Shown here: positions 24,881-31,050 of the stretch, one piece after another
Layout: each line of letters opens with the position of its first letter
How positions within the stretch are numbered: position 1 is the first letter of the stretch
NCBI GenBank assembly: GCA_044338255.1
Contig: JBIILZ010000039.1
Location: 1 to 31,050, forward strand
Source: CAIUVD01 sp044338255
GTDB taxonomy: Bacteria > Planctomycetota > UBA11346
Direction of reading: 5' to 3'
DNA: 31,050 nucleotides
Translations under genes and position numbers: made by a program
The notes under the pieces: generated by a model
Told to the model about the DNA's origin: nothing
Seen by the model: the letters and a program-made list of their open reading frames with translations, nothing else
The model's database searches: none

Positions 24881-26164
24881 TCATGGCCGCATCCGCTGAA
24901 GCGTGATGCGCCAGGCCAGGATGGTTAAAATGGTTTCAGCTCCGACGAGGGCTCCGGCAAAGCCCAGGATCCCCCACTGTGATCTCCCTGACATGCCGAG
25001 CACGAGAGCGCCGGCATAGAGCAGGATCGCCCATAAGGAAAGCCAACCGACCCGATTGATGGCCGCCAGATAGATCCGCGGAATGTACCAGGCACCGAGC
25101 ATCACCACCTGGGCCAACAGCAGGCCGAGCATTGGCCAATCGACGTGGACCTTGCCGTGGGTCCAGAGGTTCATGATCAACGGTGCGAGCAGCAGCAACA
25201 GTACCCCGCCGATGAGCATGAGCCCCGTGGAAAGGAGTCCGAAGCGGAAGACCATGCGCTTGACCACCGTCTGTTCGCCAGCCGCATGCAGACGGGTGAC
25301 TTCAGGCCACAGGGCGTTGCCGAGCGAAGCTACCAGTTGAAAGAGTAGCCGGCTCAAGGTGCGCATCGCATAGAAGGTAACGGCAGCGGCACTGCCGAAG
25401 ACGGATCCGACGACCAGGATCGCACCCTGGATGGCGAGGCCGTCGCCGATGCGGAACCCCATCCACGCCAATCCGGGCCCGATCATGGGTAAAAACGTCG
25501 GAGGGTCCCAGGTTTGAAAACGCCATTTCAGATTCGGACGCAACCGGCGCAGATACCAGAGTACCGAAGCCAGATGCAGGGCCTGGACCGCGGCAATGGC
25601 TGCGGCCACGGCGAGATATTTCGCGCCCAGTGATAAGGCGATGGCGATGGCGATCAGTTCCGCCAAGCGCACCGACTGCATGACGAGGACACCTTGCGCA
25701 TAGCGATTGGCGCAGCGGAATACCGCATCGTACAGGCCTGAGTAGAGATTCAGCAACGCCGCCGCCACCAGCAACAGGAGGCTGGCGCGGCCGCTGGCGA
25801 TATCGAGCACGGAAATCGGAGCGAAGGTGATCACCACTACGGCAAAAACGAGAGCCACGGAAATAACGGCGGTAGTCAGACCGAGAGCGGCGGAAAAGAC
25901 CCGTTGCGCACCGTGGTGGTCGCCCCGGGCACTGCGCATGACGATTTCGTTCATGGCCGAGGCGACAAAGCCGCCATCGAGCATCTGGAAATAGACCGGT
26001 ACGGCGATGAGCATCAGCCAGGTGCCGTATTGCTCCTGACTCCAATAGGCGAGGAAAAGCGGTACGGAAAGCAGCAGCGCCAACATGCTGACGATCTGCG
26101 CGATGGCATTGGCGCCGATGCCATGGACCAGATTCCAGAACAAGGCGGTCTTCGCCTGGGTCAT
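24881..26164 (-). CDS. Wzx-type oligosaccharide flippase
   Basis: This 427-residue polytopic membrane protein has twelve or so helices of the MVF/polysaccharide-transport superfamily. It starts MTQAKTALFWNLVHGIGANA, with the typical LLSVPLFLAYWSQEQYGTWL segment and the motif MLDGGFVASAMNEIVMRSAR after the second helix. It would move the undecaprenyl-linked repeat unit across the inner membrane. I chose the ATG at 26164; the frame extends upstream but that part is in the gap before the acyltransferase end and looks non-coding. The position between an acyltransferase and glycosyltransferases fits a Wzx/Wzy pathway. Confidence 0.9.
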   Translation of the reverse strand: MTQAKTALFWNLVHGIGANAIAQIVSMLALLLSVPLFLAYWSQEQYGTWLMLIAVPVYFQMLDGGFVASAMNEIVMRSARGDHHGAQRVFSAALGLTTAVISVALVFAVVVITFAPISVLDIASGRASLLLLVAAALLNLYSGLYDAVFRCANRYAQGVLVMQSVRLAELIAIAIALSLGAKYLAVAAAIAAVQALHLASVLWYLRRLRPNLKWRFQTWDPPTFLPMIGPGLAWMGFRIGDGLAIQGAILVVGSVFGSAAAVTFYAMRTLSRLLFQLVASLGNALWPEVTRLHAAGEQTVVKRMVFRFGLLSTGLMLIGGVLLLLLAPLIMNLWTHGKVHVDWPMLGLLLAQVVMLGAWYIPRIYLAAINRVGWLSLWAILLYAGALVLGMSGRSQWGILGFAGALVGAETILTILAWRITLQRMRP

Positions 26165-26225
26165 GAGCGAGCCGCTCTGGGTGAGCGAGGTCGGTGGTGA
26201 CGGGTTGCGGTCAATGCCAGGCGCA

Positions 26226-26783
26226 TCAAACGAGTTCACTGATTTTCCGTGCCGGCACTCCACCCCAGACTTCCCGCGAGGGTACATTTTTGGTCACCAC
26301 GGAGCCGGCGGCGATCACCGCATCATCGCCGATAGTGACACCTTTTAACACGGTGGCGTGACTGCCAATCCATACGAAGTCGCCAATGTGGATGGGCTCG
26401 CTCGTGTAGCCGCGTTTGCTATAGGGTACGCCTACGGGGAATAGCCCATGATTGTGGTCGATGATCGTGACGTGATCGGCGACCAGGACGTCTCGTCCGA
26501 TGCTGATGTGCTTCCGACACATCAGCACGCTGCTGCGATTGAGGAAGAACCCGGACTGGATGTTGATCTGCCCTCCTGAGCAATGAATGAGGGCGTGATG
26601 TTCGATCCATACCCGATCGCGCATGGTCAAGCGGCCTCCGTCGTCAAAGCGGAAGTTGGCTCCACCGTCGGCGAAATAGTAGTGATGGCCTGAGATGGCT
26701 TGCCGTCGCAGCCAGCGCAGGCGGGCGAGGGTCAGCAGGGTTCGTGGCAACCCTGCCCAGGGGCGCATTTTCGTGGAGAGCAT
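26226..26783 (-). CDS. Hexapeptide-repeat acyltransferase (LbH family)
   Basis: The 185-residue protein has a short helical N-terminus (LPRTLLTLARLRWLRRQA) and then a left-handed beta-helix with hexapeptide repeats: DRVWIEHHALIHCSGG, ISIGRDVLVADHVTIIDHNH, IHIGDFVWIGSHATVLKGVT and IGDDAVIAAGSVVTKNVPSR. It ends WGGVPARKI, the usual C-terminus of maltose/galactoside-type O-acetyltransferases. The catalytic histidine is likely in IDHNHG. It is expected to acylate a sugar of the exopolysaccharide. The start is uncertain: ATG at 26783 or 26768, neither with a clear ribosome binding site, and the frame is open for another 250 bp of low-complexity sequence that I treat as non-coding. It is the first gene of the minus-strand run. 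Confidence 0.85.
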   Translation of the reverse strand: MLSTKMRPWAGLPRTLLTLARLRWLRRQAISGHHYYFADGGANFRFDDGGRLTMRDRVWIEHHALIHCSGGQINIQSGFFLNRSSVLMCRKHISIGRDVLVADHVTIIDHNHGLFPVGVPYSKRGYTSEPIHIGDFVWIGSHATVLKGVTIGDDAVIAAGSVVTKNVPSREVWGGVPARKISELV

Positions 26784-27262
26784 CGTCAAGATCTTTGGGA
26801 ATGATGGGGCTGCGCCGGGACATCCCGCGCCGCGTGCAGGGGAAAGGGCAGTTGGTGATGGGCCTGAGCGAGTGGATTCGGGCAGAGCGCGCAGCGGGCT
26901 CTGGGGCTCTGGTCTTCTTCGGGCTGCATTCCTTGCCGTGGTGAGTGCCGAGGTGAGTGCCGAGGTGAGGAAAGGTGCCTGTGCAGAGACATAGAGGCTT
27001 GAAAATTCAACATGAAAAGACATTAGTACCAACAATGCAATAAATTGGCAAGTGGTTAACTTTTTGACGAGGTCAGCATCATCGATGGGAATCTCGATTA
27101 TTGTATAAATAACCTTATTTTTTAAGTAATTTAAACAAGAACATATGTTTTAATCATGGTTCTAATTATCGCAAATATGAGTTGACGTAACGTTTTAATT
27201 ACACAATTAGTAAAAATTTAACTCTAGACATAAGATTAATATTATAGTAACTAAATACTATC
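26784..27262. other. 479-bp spacer: GC-rich low-complexity part and AT-rich part
   Basis: The left half (26784-26990) is GC-rich with no gene I can support. It includes a tandem 12-bp repeat, GTGAGTGCCGAG, at 26941-26952 and 26953-26964. The right half (about 26998-27262) is strikingly AT-rich and probably carries the promoters of the two divergent transcription units. TTGACG boxes occur at 27064 and 27182, but without good -10 partners. TAGTA and TACTA (27245-27260) form a small inverted repeat just before the next start codon. Confidence 0.6.
26941..26970. repeat. Tandem 12-bp repeat
   Basis: GTGAGTGCCGAG is present twice in tandem at 26941-26964, followed by a partial GTGAGG. It lies upstream of the acyltransferase start. 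Confidence 0.9.
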
Positions 27263-28582
27263 ATGCCAAGACTCTGGTTGATCTCCCATAATTACGCTCC
27301 TGAGGCCACCGGCATTCCGGTATACAACACCGGCATGGCGCGATGGTTTGCAGCCCATGGCTGGGACGTCGAGGTGCTGACCGGCATGCCGCACTATCCC
27401 TGGTGGAAGGTCCCTGCGGATTACGAAAAAAAGGATTATCGGAGTGGACGTGCTGACGAATGGATGGATGGAGTTCATGTCCATCGCGTCCGCCATTTCG
27501 TGCCCGGTCCTCCGGTTTCGGCGAAGGCGCGCATGGCGCTGGACGCCAGTTATCTGCGAGCGTGGTTTGGGCGGGCCGGGACCTTAAGCGAGAGACCGGA
27601 TGTCATTGTCGGTGTGGCTCCGCCCTTTCTGATCGGCACCCTGCTCTTGTGGTTACGCCGCAAATATCAGGTGCCGGTCGTGTACCATATCCAGGATCTG
27701 CAAGTCGATGCGGCCTTGGATCTGGGAATGTTGCCCGCATGGTCAGGGTACTTGCTGCGCGCGAGCGAGGCTTGGCAGCTGGCACGCCTGGACCTAATCA
27801 CTGCCTGCGGACGGGGAATGTTGAAACGGGTGGCCGCCAAGACGCCGCTCAGACTTCGACCCCGGCATTGGCCCAACTGGGCGGATCTCAAAGCCATTTC
27901 GCCATGGGAGGGAAGCAATCCGGAGCGTGAGAAATTGCGTGTTCCCGCTGACGCCGTAGTGGGTTTGTATTCAGGGAATCTTGGGCGTAAGCAGGGGGTC
28001 GAGGTTCTACTCGAGGCCACGCGTCGTCTGCGCGACGAGCCTGCCTGGCGCACGGTGATCGCCGGTGCCGGAGCGGAACGCGCGACGTTGGCCACACACC
28101 TAGCTGGGATGTCCAATGCCCAGCTTGAAGAGCTCCGTCCGATTGAACATCTCAATGCCTTTCTCGGTGCCGGCGACATCCACATCATACCCCAACGGCG
28201 ATGCGCTGCCGACCTGGTCCTGCCCAGCAAGCTGTTAAATATTCTGGCGGCAGGACGTGCAGTGGTGGTGACTGCCGATCCTGGATCGGAGTTGCATGAT
28301 GTGGTGGTGCAAAGCGGGGCAGGTTTGGCAGTGCCTCCTGAAAACCCGCAGGCTCTTGCCGAGGCCTTGCGCGTTCTCGTTCGCGATCCTCAACGTCGCT
28401 TGGCAATGGGCTTGGCCGGGCGTCGATGGATCACGAATAACTTGAGCATCGATAAAGTTTTGGGTCGTATCGAGCACGACTTGCATGGTTTGCTCCGAGC
28501 ACACGCGCGACAACGACCTGCACGCGTAACCAAGGACCCGAAATCTTTGCTCCTAACCAAGCGGATGTTGGGCAGGGCCTAA
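27263..28582 (+). CDS. WcaI-like GT4 glycosyltransferase
   Basis: This 439-residue protein is a GT-B enzyme with the layout of WcaI, a colanic-acid glycosyltransferase. Matches in order are LWLISHNYAPEATGIPVYNT, GWDVEVLTGMPHYPWWKVP, the HIQDLQVDAALDLGML segment, RPRHWPNWADL, GLYSGNLGRKQGVEVLLEA and IIPQRRCAADLVLPSKLLNI, which holds the donor site. The enzyme should add a sugar to the growing lipid-linked unit on the cytoplasmic membrane face. It starts at the ATG at 27263 after an AT-rich leader without a Shine-Dalgarno sequence. It is on plus, separated from the minus-strand group, and is followed after 2 bp by the palindromic element. Confidence 0.93.
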   Translation: MPRLWLISHNYAPEATGIPVYNTGMARWFAAHGWDVEVLTGMPHYPWWKVPADYEKKDYRSGRADEWMDGVHVHRVRHFVPGPPVSAKARMALDASYLRAWFGRAGTLSERPDVIVGVAPPFLIGTLLLWLRRKYQVPVVYHIQDLQVDAALDLGMLPAWSGYLLRASEAWQLARLDLITACGRGMLKRVAAKTPLRLRPRHWPNWADLKAISPWEGSNPEREKLRVPADAVVGLYSGNLGRKQGVEVLLEATRRLRDEPAWRTVIAGAGAERATLATHLAGMSNAQLEELRPIEHLNAFLGAGDIHIIPQRRCAADLVLPSKLLNILAAGRAVVVTADPGSELHDVVVQSGAGLAVPPENPQALAEALRVLVRDPQRRLAMGLAGRRWITNNLSIDKVLGRIEHDLHGLLRAHARQRPARVTKDPKSLLLTKRMLGRA

Positions 28583-28584
28583 CC

Positions 28585-28751
28585 TAGGAGTCTGTCGGAG
28601 ATTGGCCGACGAGGCTGGCGAAGTGTATCGCTGGGCAGATCCAAGGCGGAGGAGTGCGCCAAATAGCAGCGCTATTTGGACATTCCGACAACGCCGGAGA
28701 TGCCCGACGAGACCGAGTCAGCCTTGCTGGCCTATCTCCGACAGACTCCTA
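28585..28751. mobile_element. 167-bp palindromic fold-back element (MITE-like)
   Basis: The ends TAGGAGTCTGTCGGAGAT (28585-28602) and its inverted copy (28734-28751) match perfectly over 18 bp and nearly over 23 bp. The centre is a perfect hairpin, CCAAATAGC (28659-28667) with GCTATTTGG (28671-28679). The arms between also match in part, so the whole element is an imperfect palindrome around 28668. It has no coding capacity. It starts 2 bp after the stop of the WcaI-like gene. The end motif recurs once at 6724. It looks like a non-autonomous transposable element; no target duplication longer than TA is visible and the parent transposase is not in the window. Confidence 0.75.
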
Positions 28752-28894
28752 CGTCATTACGATGCAGAATTGCATTTTAAGCCGTTTTTTCCACGGATTC
28801 GGCTTTTTATTCTTAGCCATTGACAACCAAAAAACATACTAATTATGTAGTCTTACATTATTAGTTTTAAATATCCCCTGTGTTCTGACCGAGC

Positions 28895-28969
28895 AAAAGC
28901 CGCCTTCGGCTATCCCATAAAAGCCGCCTTCGGCTATCCCATTGATGATTTTATCGCCGGCTTCCGGCG
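28895..28969. repeat. Tandem 24-bp hairpin repeats plus a third hairpin
   Basis: A 24-bp unit occurs at 28895-28918 and 28919-28942. Each holds the hairpin AGCCG-CCTT-CGGCT. A third, different hairpin CGCCGG-CTT-CCGGCG follows at 28955-28969. Three GC hairpins in an AT-rich leader could act as transcript-stability or attenuation structures. Confidence 0.85.
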
Positions 28970-29002
28970 TGAAAGAACTTCATGAAGATCGGATCACTTA
29001 CG

Positions 29003-29016
29003 ACTAATATATTAGT
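29003..29016. promoter_or_regulatory. Perfect 14-bp palindrome, possible operator
   Basis: ACTAATATATTAGT is fully self-complementary and lies 51 bp upstream of the WcaJ-like start codon. Its form fits a site for a dimeric regulator. In AT-rich DNA a chance palindrome is possible. Confidence 0.35.
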
Positions 29017-29067
29017 TAAATATTCAGCTCATCTCAATTTCATTCCTCATAGGCGTTTATAAATACC

Positions 29068-30627
29068 ATGCACTGGACCTCCTCGCAGCGCCCGCAGCGT
29101 TACGCGTGTTTTTTTCTCGATCCGCTTTTGGTGGCGGGAACTCTGGAATTATCCCTGCTGCTGGTCCCCGGAAAGGTGCCGCACCATGAATTATTCCATC
29201 TCATCGCACTAGCGCTCATTCCTGTGACCATGCTGGTCTTTCTCCTCGGTGGAACGTATTACTCGGATTCGATGGGCACTCGTGGGCGTACCATCTCGCA
29301 TGCATTGGGCAGTATCGCGGGCGTAGCTGGCCTGCTTCTGTTGACCATCTATCTCCTGCGCATCGGCGAGTTTTTGAATCGAGGGGTAGTAATGGGATGG
29401 ATCGGTCTAGCGGTGATCTTGCTCTTGCTGCTTCGTTTCGTTCTCTTCTCGGTACTTCCTCGTCGCAATCGACATGACTACGAGTGTGTCGTCCTGGTGG
29501 GCCATAAGCAGAGCTGCCTGACTTTTGCCAAGCACCTCACACGTCATCAGGATGTGCGATTGCTGATCGTTGCCGCCTGTTGTGATGATGTCCATGTAAC
29601 CGAGACGGTTTCAGATATGACTCTGAATCCATTTGCCGATCTGGAAGGGGTGATCGAATCAACCAACGCCGATCGCGTTGTCATCTGTGCCAAGTTCGGC
29701 CAACAGGAATTGGTAGCCGGGGTCATGAAGCGCATGTTGCCGAGTGCGATCCCGGTGGCGTTGGCTCCCGATGTTTCCGAGTTTCCGGTTTTCTGCATGC
29801 GGGTGAGTACGATGGCCGGGCTCCCGATCCTGTCCCTCACCGAGTATCCGCTCAGCGAAGTGCAGATGATCGTGAAGGAAATTGAAGATCGCCTTTTGGG
29901 GGCGCTGCTGTTGATCTTGTTCAGTCCAATGATGTTGGTTACGGCGATTGCCCTGCGTTGTGTCAGCCCGGGGCCGATATTCTTTCTGCAGGAACGGCAC
30001 GGTCTGGGGGGCCGAGGTATACGTGTCTTCAAGTTTCGCAGCATGCATGCAGCTCCCAAAGTCGAGGAGGATAAGCTCGCGGTGGCTCCGGCGTCGGGTC
30101 AGGGAATGTCCACGAGACGTGCTGGTGGTGACCAAGCCACCAGCCGAATTGTAAAGACTCGCCAGAAAATCGAGGAGCTGGCGACCCCAGTGCCATCCGT
30201 CCTGGGTCCGGCGCTCGCTCTTGCGGGCAGCGATCGTTCACCGCAAGATTTTCGCCAAGCTTCGCATAATGATCCGCGGATCTTCCCCTTCGGTCGGTTT
30301 CTGCGCCGTACCTCCTTAGACGAGCTACCACAACTGATCAACGTCGTGCGTGGGGAAATGAGCCTAGTTGGTCCCCGGCCGCATGCGATCTATCACAACG
30401 AAGCCTTCTCTGGTGATGTCGAAACCCTCATGCGACGCCATTTCGTAAAGCCCGGCATCACTGGCTTGGCTCAGATCAGCGGTTCACGGGGCGAAACCCG
30501 TACAGTAGAAGATATGCGTAAGCGGGTGGCCTTCGACCTGGAGTACATCGCCAACTGGTCCTTGATGCTCGATCTGCGCATCTTGGTGTTGACGTTGTTC
30601 TACGGCTTCCGCAATAAGCAGCCGTGA
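29068..30627 (+). CDS. WcaJ-like polyprenyl-phosphate sugar phosphotransferase with an insertion
   Basis: This 519-residue initiating transferase moves a sugar phosphate from a UDP-sugar to undecaprenyl phosphate, the first step in making the repeat unit. It has four N-terminal membrane helices (about 10-135), a Rossmann-like middle domain (about 138-260), a membrane helix near 275-300, and the C-terminal transferase domain. The last holds GPIFFLQERHGLGGRGIRVF, FKFRSMHA (321-328), DPRIFPFGRFLRRTSLDELP, NVVRGEMSLVGPRP and KPGITGLAQISGSRGET. Between M326 and D402 lie about 75 residues, where relatives such as WcaJ have about 20. The extra part is Ala/Ser/Gln-rich and looks disordered. All core motifs remain, so it is probably active. 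It sits alone on plus with hairpin repeats in its leader. Confidence 0.93.
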   Translation: MHWTSSQRPQRYACFFLDPLLVAGTLELSLLLVPGKVPHHELFHLIALALIPVTMLVFLLGGTYYSDSMGTRGRTISHALGSIAGVAGLLLLTIYLLRIGEFLNRGVVMGWIGLAVILLLLLRFVLFSVLPRRNRHDYECVVLVGHKQSCLTFAKHLTRHQDVRLLIVAACCDDVHVTETVSDMTLNPFADLEGVIESTNADRVVICAKFGQQELVAGVMKRMLPSAIPVALAPDVSEFPVFCMRVSTMAGLPILSLTEYPLSEVQMIVKEIEDRLLGALLLILFSPMMLVTAIALRCVSPGPIFFLQERHGLGGRGIRVFKFRSMHAAPKVEEDKLAVAPASGQGMSTRRAGGDQATSRIVKTRQKIEELATPVPSVLGPALALAGSDRSPQDFRQASHNDPRIFPFGRFLRRTSLDELPQLINVVRGEMSLVGPRPHAIYHNEAFSGDVETLMRRHFVKPGITGLAQISGSRGETRTVEDMRKRVAFDLEYIANWSLMLDLRILVLTLFYGFRNKQP

Positions 30628-30877
30628 TCCCCAAAAACCTAGTTTCGACAGGATTTTGAAAGAATTTACTCCCAATACTGACATTTTTTATCTGCTTCTC
30701 ATTTCACCAAATGGGTGCCGAAAAAAACGCAGGTGCGGTCTGCCTGCAAGGCGCAGAATGCGCTGGAATGGCGGCGCCATTTTAAGCATCATGCAACGCC
30801 GCACGCCGCAGGCGGTTCTTGGGATGAATCGACAGGGGGCCTGAGTCTGGGCAACAGCGCGGCGTGGGTTGCACCTA
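30628..30877. other. Spacer with several small hairpins
   Basis: No gene was supported here. Small inverted repeats include GCGCA-GAA-TGCGC and AATGGC-GGC-GCCATT. A frame at 30715-30969 is open but shows no family features and runs across the strong hairpin at 30878. Confidence 0.5.
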
Positions 30878-30915
30878 AACAACAATCCCCAGCCGAATGG
30901 CTGGGGATTGTTGTT
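30878..30915. terminator. Strong 17-bp stem-loop, probable bidirectional terminator
   Basis: AACAACAATCCCCAGCC (30878-30894) pairs perfectly with GGCTGGGGATTGTTGTT (30899-30915) around a GAAT loop. The base of the stem is A-rich on one side and T-rich on the other, the form of a bidirectional intrinsic terminator, although the T stretch is broken by G. It lies 250 bp after the WcaJ-like gene and before a new start codon. Confidence 0.6.
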
Positions 30916-30978
30916 GGTCTGCTCATAACTGTTTGGCTGCACCGTAAGCCTCCGATAACGCCCCGATGAATCCCCACT

Positions 30979-31008
30979 CCCCTCCGGCATAGTGGCCAGC
31001 CGGAGGGG
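30979..31008 (+). promoter_or_regulatory. Hairpin enclosing a Shine-Dalgarno sequence
   Basis: CCCCTCCGGC (30979-30988) pairs perfectly with GCCGGAGGGG (30999-31008) around a 10-base loop. The right arm contains GGAGG, which lies 5 bases before the ATG at 31012. If the gene is real, the hairpin would hide its ribosome binding site. Confidence 0.5.
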
Positions 31009-31011
31009 CGC

Positions 31012-31050
31012 ATGAAGTCATCACCAACAGCGAAGAAATCACTACGACGC
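31012..31050 (+). CDS. Start of a gene cut by the window edge
   Basis: The first 13 codons, MKSSPTAKKSLRR, follow a strong GGAGG ribosome binding site at 31002-31006 and run open to the window end. The short basic N-terminus gives no clue to function. It follows a probable terminator, so it may begin a new transcription unit. With so few codons it could also be chance. Confidence 0.45.
   Translation, partial: MKSSPTAKKSLRR

Larger units (their letters stand above)
28752..29067. promoter_or_regulatory. AT-rich leader region of the WcaJ-like gene
   Basis: This 316-bp spacer is AT-rich and holds no gene I can support. TTGACA at 28820-28825 with TATGTA 18 bases later is a possible promoter. Repeats with hairpins follow (28895-28969), then the 10-bp palindrome CTTCATGAAG (28978-28987) and a 14-bp palindrome at 29003-29016. 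Confidence 0.4.

Noticed and set aside
26784..27035. Extension of the acyltransferase by 84 residues
   Set aside because: The residues are low-complexity, cross a tandem repeat and have no counterpart in the family.
30715..30969. 84-residue frame on plus
   Set aside because: It crosses the strong stem-loop at 30878-30915 and has no recognisable features.
1..31050. tRNA, rRNA and known riboswitches
   Set aside because: No cloverleaf, rRNA segment or familiar riboswitch core was seen by eye; a covariance-model scan would be needed to exclude them.

Overview
The window looks like chromosomal DNA of a Gram-negative, peptidoglycan-making bacterium with fairly high GC. A XylR-type AraC regulator beside a very large family 2 glycosidase, a MoxR/DUF58/transglutaminase cassette and a PknB-type kinase with a DWG motif are a combination I associate with the Planctomycetes-Verrucomicrobia-Lentisphaerae group. 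That is an inference from gene content only; no rRNA or tRNA was found.

Layout. (1) 1-2730, minus strand: a XylR-like regulator and larC overlap by 4 bp. They are divergent from a 1306-residue glycoside hydrolase family 2 protein (2758-6678), with only 27 bp between the two start codons. (2) 6679-7154: spacer with an insertion-sequence-like end and a 20-copy heptamer array, then ychF. (3) 8360-12785: moxR-like, DUF58 and transglutaminase genes, each overlapping the next, meeting tail to tail a membrane serine/threonine kinase (12789-14918). (4) 15028-18142, minus strand: a small secreted Cys/His protein, an AsmA-like protein, a cyclodeaminase-like protein and murA. The last three are tightly packed as murA, cyclodeaminase, asmA-like. 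(5) 18387-30627: an exopolysaccharide locus. It has a Wza-like export protein on plus, then a minus-strand run (acyltransferase, Wzx flippase, two glycosyltransferases, Wzy polymerase, glycosyltransferase, WcaF-like acetyltransferase), then a WcaI-like glycosyltransferase and a WcaJ-like initiating sugar phosphotransferase on plus.

The exopolysaccharide genes form a nearly complete Wzx/Wzy pathway. The WcaJ-like enzyme loads the first sugar on undecaprenyl phosphate, four glycosyltransferases extend the unit, two acyltransferases decorate it, Wzx flips it, Wzy polymerises it and the Wza-like protein exports it. No Wzc-type tyrosine autokinase gene is present.

The least ordinary content is non-coding. 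Short tandem repeats with units of 7, 7, 12, 15, 18 and 24 bp occur across the window, mostly in spacers. One array touches the kinase start and one builds the signal peptide of the AsmA-like protein. A 167-bp near-perfect palindrome (28585-28751) looks like a fold-back or MITE-type element, and a related end sits at 6724. At the right edge a strong Shine-Dalgarno sequence lies inside a 10-bp hairpin just before a start codon. I did not see an obviously new multi-gene system. The best biological lead is the link between the nickel-pincer cofactor gene larC, a sugar-responsive-type regulator and the glycosidase.
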